Positions 7,501 to 13,311 of a DNA stretch of 13,436 nucleotides are shown here, piece after piece. The notes below the pieces were generated by a model. That model was not told where the DNA came from. It saw only the letters and a program-made list of their open reading frames with translations, and made no database searches. The stretch lies in assembly GCA_018400565.1 (NCBI GenBank), contig JAGYMP010000259.1:1-13436 (forward strand), in the 5' to 3' direction. Position 1 is the first letter of the stretch; each line of letters opens with the position of its first letter. The stretch comes from Bacilli bacterium. Lineage in GTDB: Bacteria; Bacillota_I; Bacilli_A; Izemoplasmatales; Hujiaoplasmataceae. The translations under genes were made by a program, and so were the position numbers.

Positions 7501-7551
7501 GATTAATTTAAATAAACCTGATAAATGTAAAACAAACGATGGAATATGGCT

Positions 7552-9000
7552 TCAAACCGCGTTTAAATCAATATCGGGTCCGGTGTGATTTGTTGGATTG
7601 CGATCGTTGTCTTCCTCATCGTCCCCATCATCATCGTCGTCAAAAGGTGACTGGGAACCTTCTCCGGGATCCTCATCCTCATCATCGAATGGTGAGCTTG
7701 ATCCTTGTCCGGGATCCTCATCATCATCGAATGGTGAGCTTGATCCTTGTCCGGGTTGCTCGTCCTCGTCGTCCTCGTCGTCATCTTGAAACGGGAAACC
7801 CGAACCTTGTCCGGGCTGTTCGTCGTCATCATCATCGTCATCATGACCGAAAGGAGGATTCCCTTGTGTGGAGTCCTCATCCTCATCGTCATCGTCGTCA
7901 TCATTGTCACGGAAATCATCCTCAGTGGCTTGTCGGGATCCTTTTTCGGAACGGCCACGTTCGATGTTTTGGTTGTTGATGTGATAACGGTAGACGGAGG
8001 CGCCGGTTGTGTTTTGTCCGACACTCACGCGGAATTCACCTTCGGCTTCGTTTTCGCCGTTTTCAAATGAAAATTTGACTTGGAATCCCGGTTCATCGTT
8101 ATCGTCATGTTCCTTTTCGATTTCAAGATTGAATGTATGATTTTTTGATTTGACATTGATTTCGGCTTTGATTTCATCATCATCCATCTCAAGTTCAACT
8201 TCACTTTCATGGTCGAGTTCACCATGTTTGTAAACTTCGAAAAGATAGGATTGTTCGTCATCTTCCAAGACGGTTTCCGAATAGACATAGTTGTCATCAT
8301 CGATTTTTGCCGTGAAGAACGTTTCCTTTTCGCCGTCTTCGGTTTTTGTTTCGCCGGTGACGTCATATTCTTTTTCGCCCATCATCATGATGCCGGTGAA
8401 CGTTTGGTTTTCATCAGTGGTTTCGATGTTCAGATGAAGGGTGTATTGGACGAGGTTGCCTAAAAGATTGGTGCTTTTGTAAGTGACCATCGTCTCGTAA
8501 CCTTCGCGGTCCGAAGGACCTTGTTCATAAATCATTTGGGTTTTGTTGCCGATGGTGCTTTCAAGCATGTTCATGTATTGGTTGATGATGTCGATTTCAC
8601 TTTCCAGTAAATTGAATGTTTCATCGTCATCATCGTCATCATCAAGTTCCAAGATGGATGTGGAGGACTCATGATAGCTCAGTGTTTCCGTTGTCTCGGT
8701 ATAGAGCAATGAGGTGGCACTGATGGTCTGGAATGTGATTTCCTCTGTTTCAGATTCAAGCGGGGTTGTGCTGGTGTTTGAAGAAGGAGCATTGATCATG
8801 GTATAGCCGAAGAAGAAACCGAAAACGATGATAATGACCGCAAACGTCATGGACATTGCGTGTTTGAACGGAAATGGTTGGTGTGTTTTTTCCGGTTTGG
8901 GTTCGATGGCGATCGCATCGAGATTGATGTGCGACAATACATCGGGGATGTCTTGTTCGGTCTTTTCGATCAACATCCGTTTGATGTCTTTGTTTTTCAT
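7552..9000 (-). CDS. Probable membrane anti-sigma factor with acidic repeat-containing ectodomain
   Basis: This 482-residue protein starts in the stop codon of the ECF sigma gene (ATGA overlap; AAAGGAGG at 9015-9008, 7 nt before the ATG), the usual place for a cognate anti-sigma factor. It has a cytoplasmic N terminus of about 47 residues (KDIKRMLIEKTEQDIPDVLSHI), one membrane helix at about 48-68 and a large exterior domain, the topology of transmembrane anti-sigma factors. No HxxxCxxC zinc anti-sigma motif is present. The exterior part contains ISATSLL (93-99), INQYMNMLESTIGN (139-152), GIMMMG (from 203), KIDDDNY (232-238), DDDEIK (273-278) and VYRYHI (336-341), all matched in order by the downstream lipoprotein. 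Two poly-Asp stretches flank this domain. The last 120 residues hold four PGQGSxSPF-type repeats separated by Asp/Glu runs. The anti-sigma role is inferred from position and topology. Confidence 0.75.
   Translation of the reverse strand: MKNKDIKRMLIEKTEQDIPDVLSHINLDAIAIEPKPEKTHQPFPFKHAMSMTFAVIIIVFGFFFGYTMINAPSSNTSTTPLESETEEITFQTISATSLLYTETTETLSYHESSTSILELDDDDDDDETFNLLESEIDIINQYMNMLESTIGNKTQMIYEQGPSDREGYETMVTYKSTNLLGNLVQYTLHLNIETTDENQTFTGIMMMGEKEYDVTGETKTEDGEKETFFTAKIDDDNYVYSETVLEDDEQSYLFEVYKHGELDHESEVELEMDDDEIKAEINVKSKNHTFNLEIEKEHDDNDEPGFQVKFSFENGENEAEGEFRVSVGQNTTGASVYRYHINNQNIERGRSEKGSRQATEDDFRDNDDDDDDEDEDSTQGNPPFGHDDDDDDDEQPGQGSGFPFQDDDEDDEDEQPGQGSSSPFDDDEDPGQGSSSPFDDEDEDPGEGSQSPFDDDDDGDDEEDNDRNPTNHTGPDIDLNAV
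7620..7851 (-). repeat. In-frame tandem repeats encoding PGQGSxSPF plus Asp runs
   Basis: Two 35-bp copies (7679-7713 and 7721-7755) are identical, with a 42-bp (14-codon) period. Diverged copies lie at about 7641-7668 (PGEGSQSPF) and 7788-7817 (PGQGSGFPF). All are in frame with the anti-sigma gene, so copy-number change would lengthen or shorten the acidic tail without breaking the frame. The protein unit is about 14-20 residues. Confidence 0.8.
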
Positions 9001-9536
9001 TTCGGTTCCTCCTTTCCTTTGTCGTATTTTTTTCGAAGTTTTTTCATGGCTTTGTTATAGAGCCAAAGCGTTGTTCCAAGTGGTTTATCGACGATGTTCG
9101 CGATGGCTTTGAATTTGTAATCGTTTACGACCCGAAGCATGACAACCTGGCGTTCGTCGGCTTCCAGGCCTTCAATCATTTCTGCGGTTTCATAAGTGTG
9201 ATGAGGTTCGTGGTAAGACCCTTCGAACATGTAATTGCTCTCTTGGGGATCGACGGTTGTGCTTTTGGATTCCTTGCGTAAATAATCAAGGGTGAGGTTT
9301 TTGGCGATCTGGACGAGCCAGGCGTTGAAATTCCTGCCCTTTTTATATGTATGGATTTTTTCGAGCATGCGGATGTAGGTATCCTGCATGAGATCCTCGG
9401 TCACGGTTTTGTTTTTGACCAGGGAAATGATGATCGAAAACACGCCTCTTTTGGTCGCCTCATAGACTGTGCGAAATGCTTCGTCGTCTTTTTGGGCCAA
9501 GCGGTCGATGTATTCATCGAAGTTGATTTTTTCCAT
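8997..9536 (-). CDS. ECF-type RNA polymerase sigma factor
   Basis: This is a 179-residue two-domain sigma factor. Region 2 reads FSIIISLVKNKTVTEDLMQDTYIRMLEKI (split here: the TEDLMQDTYIRMLEKI core polymerase-binding helix, then FNAWLVQIAKNLTLDYLRK, which opens the -10). Region 4 is LEADERQVVMLRVVNDYKFKAIANI followed by the helix-turn-helix LGTTLWLYNKAMKKLRKK, which reads the -35. There is no sigma-3 domain, and the length is normal for ECF sigmas. Two GTG codons and the ATG at 9536 could start it. AGGTGG at 9551-9546 is 9 nt before that ATG, so MEKINFDEY is preferred. The stop overlaps the start of the probable anti-sigma gene. The upstream CCAATAA-N15-CGTATA element suggests it transcribes its own operon, and a sigma-A promoter also lies nearer the gene. 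Confidence 0.93.
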   Translation of the reverse strand: MEKINFDEYIDRLAQKDDEAFRTVYEATKRGVFSIIISLVKNKTVTEDLMQDTYIRMLEKIHTYKKGRNFNAWLVQIAKNLTLDYLRKESKSTTVDPQESNYMFEGSYHEPHHTYETAEMIEGLEADERQVVMLRVVNDYKFKAIANIVDKPLGTTLWLYNKAMKKLRKKYDKGKEEPK

Positions 9537-9557
9537 GTGCCTCACCACCTATGCCAT

Positions 9558-9586
9558 ATTATATAACAAAGGCGATGAATAAACAA
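9558..9586 (-). promoter_or_regulatory. Proximal sigma-A-like promoter of the ECF sigma operon
   Basis: On the minus strand, TTGTTT (9586-9581), 17 nt, then a perfect TATAAT (9563-9558), 21 nt before the ATG at 9536. It would give a basal supply of sigma and anti-sigma, independent of the distal candidate autoregulated promoter. Confidence 0.55.
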
Positions 9587-9620
9587 AGTTCTTGAATGGT
9601 ACTTTAAAAAATGGTTGATT

Positions 9621-9649
9621 ACCCCATCAATCATGTTTATAACCCCATC
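9621..9649 (-). repeat. Paired 8-bp direct repeat GATGGGGT in the sigma leader
   Basis: On the minus strand GATGGGGT occurs at 9649-9642 and again at 9628-9621. The starts are 21 nt apart, about two helical turns. The pair lies just downstream of the candidate ECF promoter and upstream of the sigma-A promoter. A regulator binding site is possible; nothing else identifies it. Confidence 0.4.
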
Positions 9650-9687
9650 TTTCGCTTAATATACGAACAAACCGCTTTAATTATTGG
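9650..9687 (-). promoter_or_regulatory. Candidate autoregulated ECF-sigma promoter of the sigma operon
   Basis: On the minus strand, CCAATAA (9687-9681), 15 nt, then CGTATATTAAGCGAAA (9665-9650). It matches the element before the lipoprotein gene with the same spacing. The predicted start near 9652 leaves a leader of about 115 nt before the sigma ATG. Confidence 0.7.
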
Positions 9688-9723
9688 TAAAATCTTGTTT
9701 TTTTAAAAAAGTTGTGTGCTTCA

Positions 9724-9732
9724 TGTTATAAT
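9724..9732 (+). promoter_or_regulatory. Extended -10 promoter of the DUF1624/acyl-CoA synthetase operon
   Basis: TGTTATAAT is a perfect extended -10 (TGn-TATAAT). No good -35 lies at 16-18 nt upstream (the region is T/A homopolymer), which fits an extended -10 promoter. It lies 30 nt before the ATG. Confidence 0.55.
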
Positions 9733-9762
9733 AATGATGTTTAACAGAGAAGAGGATTGACG

Positions 9763-10560
9763 ATGACGCGACACAAAAAACGTGTCTGGGAACTCGACTT
9801 TCTCAGAGGGTTTGCGATTATGATGATGGTCTTCGATCATCTGATGTTCGATCTCAAAAGCCTTCCCGTCTGGTTTGCGAATTTCCATGACCGTACCGAC
9901 AATTTCATTCACGGGCTCGCGGATTTGGCTGGTCTTTATTGGCGAAGCGATCTCCGTGCTTTCGGGCATTTTTTCTTTGTCGCTTTGTTTTTGTTGGTGT
10001 CGGGCATCAGTTTCACGTTTTCCAAAAACAATTTAAAGCGGGGGTTGAAACTGGCGGTCGTCGCCACCTTGATAAGCATCATCACCTATGTGACCGATGA
10101 GCTTACGGGATTGCATGTGTTCATCTTGTTCGGTATCATCCACATGTTTGCGTTTGGTATTTTGCTCACATATCTCTTAAGGCGGATATGGGACAACGAT
10201 GTGTTCATGCTGATCATGGGAACAACGGTCGTCGTGATCGGGATATGGTTCGATTTTATGAACCTTGCATATGCCGGACCGCTGGATGTTGATGCAATCT
10301 TTAAAGTCATCCTCGGTATGCGTTGGTATGGGGCCGATCATTTTGGATTGTTCCCGTATGCGGGTGTGATCATGATCGGTACTGTGATCGGCAATCGTTT
10401 TTATCACGCCAAAGTTTCGCTGGTCCCGCAGTTGAGGAAGCGTTGGCAGGCATCCGTCCTTTGGAGCGGCCGTCATTCGTTATGGATTTTTTTGTTTCAC
10501 CAGCCGGTTTTGATGGCATTGGTTTTTGCCGTCATGTATCTGTTTGGATATCATATTTAG
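9763..10560 (+). CDS. HGSNAT/DUF1624-type polytopic membrane protein (putative acyltransferase)
   Basis: This protein of about 265 residues has roughly seven membrane segments. The N-terminal motif RVWELDFLRGFAIMMMVFDH matches the start of the heparan-alpha-glucosaminide N-acetyltransferase catalytic domain family (DUF1624; R..E.D.LRG.AI..M...H). Also visible are FVALFLLVSGISFTFSK, FGIIHMFAFGILLTYLL and a C-terminal SLWIFLFHQPVLMAL, all typical of membrane acyltransferases of the YeiB/acyltransferase-3 type. Eukaryotic HGSNAT moves an acetyl group across a membrane to a sugar amine; bacterial members are mostly uncharacterised. A TTG at 9757 is a possible start, but AGAGGA at 9751-9756 sits 6 nt before the ATG at 9763, which is chosen. 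The acyl-CoA synthetase-like gene begins 12 nt after the stop, so one may supply or use an acyl donor for the other (inference). Confidence 0.8.
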   Translation: MTRHKKRVWELDFLRGFAIMMMVFDHLMFDLKSLPVWFANFHDRTDNFIHGLADLAGLYWRSDLRAFGHFFFVALFLLVSGISFTFSKNNLKRGLKLAVVATLISIITYVTDELTGLHVFILFGIIHMFAFGILLTYLLRRIWDNDVFMLIMGTTVVVIGIWFDFMNLAYAGPLDVDAIFKVILGMRWYGADHFGLFPYAGVIMIGTVIGNRFYHAKVSLVPQLRKRWQASVLWSGRHSLWIFLFHQPVLMALVFAVMYLFGYHI

Positions 10561-10572
10561 GAGGAATCGACC

Positions 10573-12189
10573 ATGAACATCAATCAATCGCTTTATGGAG
10601 TCATCAAGGACACGGCACAAACGTATCCCGACAATGATGCCTTGTATTATAAAAACAAAGCATTTTCATATGATTTTTTGTTGAAGGAGATTGATGCCGT
10701 GAGTGAGGGTCTTTATCATCTCGGCATCCACAAGGAAGTCGTTGTCACGATGGCGATGCCCAATGTGCCCGAAGCGGTAATTTTGTTTTATGCCGTCAAC
10801 AAACTGGGTGCGATCTGCCATATGGTGCATCCGTTGACCTCAGAAAAACAAATGCGTGCATTCATGAAGGAAACCAACAGCAAAACGCTGATTGTCCTTG
10901 ACACGTTTTTTGAACGATATAAACCATTGATCGACGGCCATAACCAATGTGTATTGGTCAATCCGACCGGTTATCTGCCCTGGTACATGAGCCTCGCATA
11001 CCGCCTGATGAACCATAAGCGGTTGAAAGACATTCCTTATGGGCATGATGTGTTACACTATGAAAAACTCCGTGAGGAATCTTCTGTCATGGGCGAAGAA
11101 GAGGTCGACCCGAAAGCAACTGCCGTTTATCTTCACAGCGGCGGAACGACCGGCAAGCCTAAGACAATCGAATTATCGGCTTATGCGATCAATGCCCTGG
11201 CCGCGAAAGGTTCATATATTCTTGATGAAGAGGACTTTACCGGCAAACACATGCATGCCGTGTTGCCGATGTTCCACGGTTTCGGTCTTTGCATGGGCAT
11301 CCACAGCATGTTGTCACACGGTGGCACGGATGCATTGATGCCGAAGTTTTCCGCCAAAGAAACCGCAAAACTCATTAAGAAGAATCGTGTGAATTATGTT
11401 ATCGGCGTGCCATCGTTGTTTGAGGCTCTATTAAAAGAACCGTCCTTCAACGGTCCGTATCTGTCCAATCTCCATCAGGCATTCGTCGGCGGGGATTATG
11501 TCACAAGGGATCTGAAGGACCGGTTTGATGATGTCATGGAAGAACATGGTTCACAGGCCCGTTTGTTCGAAGGCTATGGGCTTACGGAAGTCGTCACAGT
11601 CTGTTCAGTCAATACGACGTTCGACCACAATCGCGACAGCGTCGGAAAACCCCTGCCCGGGATTGACATGGTCACGGTCGACACAAAGACAAGGGACCTA
11701 CTGGAACCGATGCAAAGCGGTGAACTCGCCGTGAGTGGCGACACGATGATGAACGGTTATCTCAATCAAGAAGAAGCGACAAAGAACACGATGTTAGCAA
11801 TAGATGACAAACCATATCTGTTAACCGGGGATTACGGATTCATTGATTCGGACGGCTATGTGCATTTCCGTCAGCGTCTGAAACGGATCGTCAAAGTATC
11901 CGGAATGCCTATTTTGCCCGCGGAAATTGAGGATGTCCTCATGGATTTCAAGGAAGTCAAAGAAGCGGCGGCCATGGGTATTCCCGATGAGAAGATGGGT
12001 TTTGCGATTGCATTGTTCATTGTCTGGGACGACGAACAAAACAAGTTGTCCGATGAACAGATCAAACAAGCCGTCAGAGAATCGCTGTCGGTGTATGCCG
12101 TGCCCAAAAGAATCATCACGCTTTCAGAATTACCGAAAACAGCCATCGGAAAAACGGATATCGAAACGTTAAAAAAGAAAATCTCATAA
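10573..12189 (+). CDS. AMP-forming acyl-CoA synthetase/ligase-like enzyme (ANL superfamily)
   Basis: The 538-residue length is typical. The ATP-binding loop LHSGGTTGKPK is at about 188-197. The adenylate-binding YGLTEVV motif follows, then YLLTGDYGFID (hinge-side Asp) and RQRLKRIVKVSGMPILPAEIEDVL (the hinge and A8 motif). Near the C terminus is LPKTAIGKTDIETLKKK, where the Lys of GKTD is the likely catalytic A10 lysine. It should activate a carboxylic acid as acyl-AMP and pass it to CoA or another thiol; chain length cannot be told. All catalytic motifs seem intact. TAGGAGGA overlaps the stop of the preceding membrane protein gene and serves as ribosome binding site, so the two form an operon. 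It is convergent with a TetR-family gene that may control it, though no shared operator is visible. Confidence 0.92.
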   Translation: MNINQSLYGVIKDTAQTYPDNDALYYKNKAFSYDFLLKEIDAVSEGLYHLGIHKEVVVTMAMPNVPEAVILFYAVNKLGAICHMVHPLTSEKQMRAFMKETNSKTLIVLDTFFERYKPLIDGHNQCVLVNPTGYLPWYMSLAYRLMNHKRLKDIPYGHDVLHYEKLREESSVMGEEEVDPKATAVYLHSGGTTGKPKTIELSAYAINALAAKGSYILDEEDFTGKHMHAVLPMFHGFGLCMGIHSMLSHGGTDALMPKFSAKETAKLIKKNRVNYVIGVPSLFEALLKEPSFNGPYLSNLHQAFVGGDYVTRDLKDRFDDVMEEHGSQARLFEGYGLTEVVTVCSVNTTFDHNRDSVGKPLPGIDMVTVDTKTRDLLEPMQSGELAVSGDTMMNGYLNQEEATKNTMLAIDDKPYLLTGDYGFIDSDGYVHFRQRLKRIVKVSGMPILPAEIEDVLMDFKEVKEAAAMGIPDEKMGFAIALFIVWDDEQNKLSDEQIKQAVRESLSVYAVPKRIITLSELPKTAIGKTDIETLKKKIS

Positions 12190-12191
12190 AA

Positions 12192-12223
12192 AAAAGCAGA
12201 TCCGACAAATGGGATCTGCTTTT
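12192..12223. terminator. Bidirectional terminator between acyl-CoA synthetase and TetR genes
   Basis: The 12-bp perfect stem AAAAGCAGATCC / GGATCTGCTTTT with an 8-nt loop (GACAAATG) is flanked by an A run and a T run. It can terminate both convergent genes; stops lie 3 nt to the left and 13 nt to the right. Confidence 0.9.
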
Positions 12224-12235
12224 GATTGTAAAGAT

Positions 12236-12808
12236 TTAATACAAACGCTGGTTGAGGTCGCGGAAATAAAACACGATCAATTTCACGAGCATATCTTTGA
12301 TTTTCTCGTTGTTATGGATGTTTTCCTTGAAGACTACAAAAATGGACTGAATAAAACTTGCCGCGACGACTTTGAGAAAATAATCATCGAACTTGCCGGG
12401 AAAATATTCCCTGATTTTGTTGATAACCAACGATTCCAGTTGTGTTTTGACTTGGTGATAATGAGTCCCGGTCGAGTTGAATATCATGATGAATATTTCT
12501 TTCGTGTACGGACTCAACACATTCATGACGTATGTGACAAGTTGGTTGGCGTCATGTAAGGAATCGATTTGCGTGATGTGAAGTTTCTTGTCGAATGTTT
12601 CCAAATCGTCCAAAGCTTCCTGTGCCGGTTGTAAAACAGCGTTGAACAAGGCTTCTTTGTTTCGGAAATAACGATAAATGTTACCGACGGTGATGTTTGC
12701 GCTGTCGGCAATCCGACGCATGTTTGCATTTTGGTACCCGCGCTCAAAAAACTCCGCAATCGCACCCTCGATGATTGCATTTCTCACGCTCTCCTTCAAT
12801 ACCTGCAT
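12236..12808 (-). CDS. TetR/AcrR-family transcriptional regulator
   Basis: This 190-residue protein starts with the TetR DNA-binding domain: VRNAIIEGAIAEFFERGYQNANMRRIADSANITVGNIYRYF split as helix 1, helix 2 (MRRIADSA) and recognition helix (TVGNIYRYFRNKEALF). A C-terminal ligand/dimer domain without obvious family identity follows. An ATG at 12826 lies upstream of AAGGAGGG (12822-12815) in the same frame. The ribosome binding site would then be inside the gene, so the start at 12808 (MQVLKE), 6 nt after it, is chosen. Promoter and palindrome upstream suggest autoregulation. Its target may be its own gene or the convergent lipid-related operon; neither is proven. Confidence 0.9.
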   Translation of the reverse strand: MQVLKESVRNAIIEGAIAEFFERGYQNANMRRIADSANITVGNIYRYFRNKEALFNAVLQPAQEALDDLETFDKKLHITQIDSLHDANQLVTYVMNVLSPYTKEIFIMIFNSTGTHYHQVKTQLESLVINKIREYFPGKFDDYFLKVVAASFIQSIFVVFKENIHNNEKIKDMLVKLIVFYFRDLNQRLY

Positions 12809-12859
12809 CTTAAACCCTCCTTGCATATAATAGTGTCAATCATAGAACAAAACAGGTCG

Positions 12860-12875
12860 TATGACATAAGTCATA
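12860..12875. promoter_or_regulatory. Possible TetR-type operator palindrome
   Basis: TATGAC-ATAA-GTCATA has perfect 6-bp arms around a 4-bp centre, between the TetR promoter and its start codon. A second, imperfect repeat (AATGAAAATG at 12875-12884 and CATTCATT at 12896-12903) abuts it and overlaps the -10 box. The position fits autorepression. Confidence 0.4.
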
Positions 12876-12900
12876 ATGAAAATGTTTCGTTCACCCATTC

Positions 12901-12929
12901 ATTATATAGTATTTTTTCGTGAATTACAA
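12901..12929 (-). promoter_or_regulatory. Sigma-A promoter of the TetR gene
   Basis: On the minus strand, TTGTAA (12929-12924), 17 nt, then a perfect TATAAT (12906-12901). It gives a leader of about 85 nt before the start at 12808. Confidence 0.75.
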
Positions 12930-13254
12930 CACTTTTGATAAAAATGTAGTTTTTTTCGGATATTGTTGTTTTGTTATGAAAAATGTAAGAGTTTTCATCA
13001 AATAAGACTTGTTTAATAAATTAATGACTGCCATCGTTGTGTAATTCAAGCAATTAGTTTCTCATGCGGAACCATTTTTATTTATTTCGACATGGGTTGG
13101 ATGCTATGAAAATCGTGGAACGGAGAAGAAAGAATCATGCTGAGAGGATTCATCTCAAAGGATTAAAAGCCTTCATGAAGGAAAAAACCATTGCTTTGCA
13201 AAGCAGAAAGCAATGGTTTTGTGAAATAAAAGTGAACGATAATTTATAGGGTTA
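12930..13254. other. AT-rich intergenic stretch without a convincing gene
   Basis: Between the TetR promoter and the next promoter I see no ORF with a ribosome binding site. A 61-codon frame (13064-13249) has no Shine-Dalgarno sequence, runs through the hairpin at 13184-13220 and resembles no family. The right part holds a cluster of inverted repeats described separately. The left part is T/A-rich with no clear promoter. Confidence 0.6.
13141..13220 (+). other. Unassigned structured element ending in a terminator-like hairpin
   Basis: Three inverted repeats follow each other: TGAGA-ggattca-TCTCA (13141-13157), the 12-bp palindrome CCTTCATGAAGG (13170-13181), and a 14-bp stem AAAACCATTGCTTT / AAAGCAATGGTTTT (13184-13220) around a 9-nt loop. 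The last has A and T flanks like a bidirectional intrinsic terminator, yet no gene ends just before it. It could end an unannotated small RNA or be a relic. Confidence 0.4.
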
Positions 13255-13283
13255 TTGACATTGAGAGGTCAGCATTATATAAT
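13255..13283 (+). promoter_or_regulatory. Consensus sigma-A promoter
   Basis: TTGACA (13255-13260), 17 nt, TATAAT (13278-13283): a perfect match to consensus and spacing, 28 nt before the ATG at 13312. It predicts strong constitutive expression unless repressed. Confidence 0.9.
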
Positions 13284-13311
13284 TTTGATATATGAGGGAG
13301 AGGTGGACCAC

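Noticed and set aside
7679..7755. Two identical 35-bp direct repeats that look CRISPR-like in length
   Set aside because: The gap between copies is only 7 bp, the repeats are in frame with a coding sequence and encode PGQGSSSPF units; there are no spacers and no cas genes.
7598..8070. Ser-rich and Val/Ile-rich plus-strand frames opposite the anti-sigma tail
   Set aside because: These are mirror images of poly-Asp coding triplets; no start signal and no family resemblance.
12209..12559. Plus-strand ORF of 116 codons antisense to the TetR gene
   Set aside because: It lies wholly opposite a recognisable TetR protein and starts inside the bidirectional terminator.
12809..12826. Upstream ATG as the TetR start
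   Set aside because: The strong AAGGAGGG Shine-Dalgarno lies between this ATG and the next in-frame ATG, so it serves the downstream start at 12808.
13064..13249. 61-codon ORF as a small gene
   Set aside because: No ribosome binding site, it crosses a strong terminator-like hairpin, and its composition looks random.
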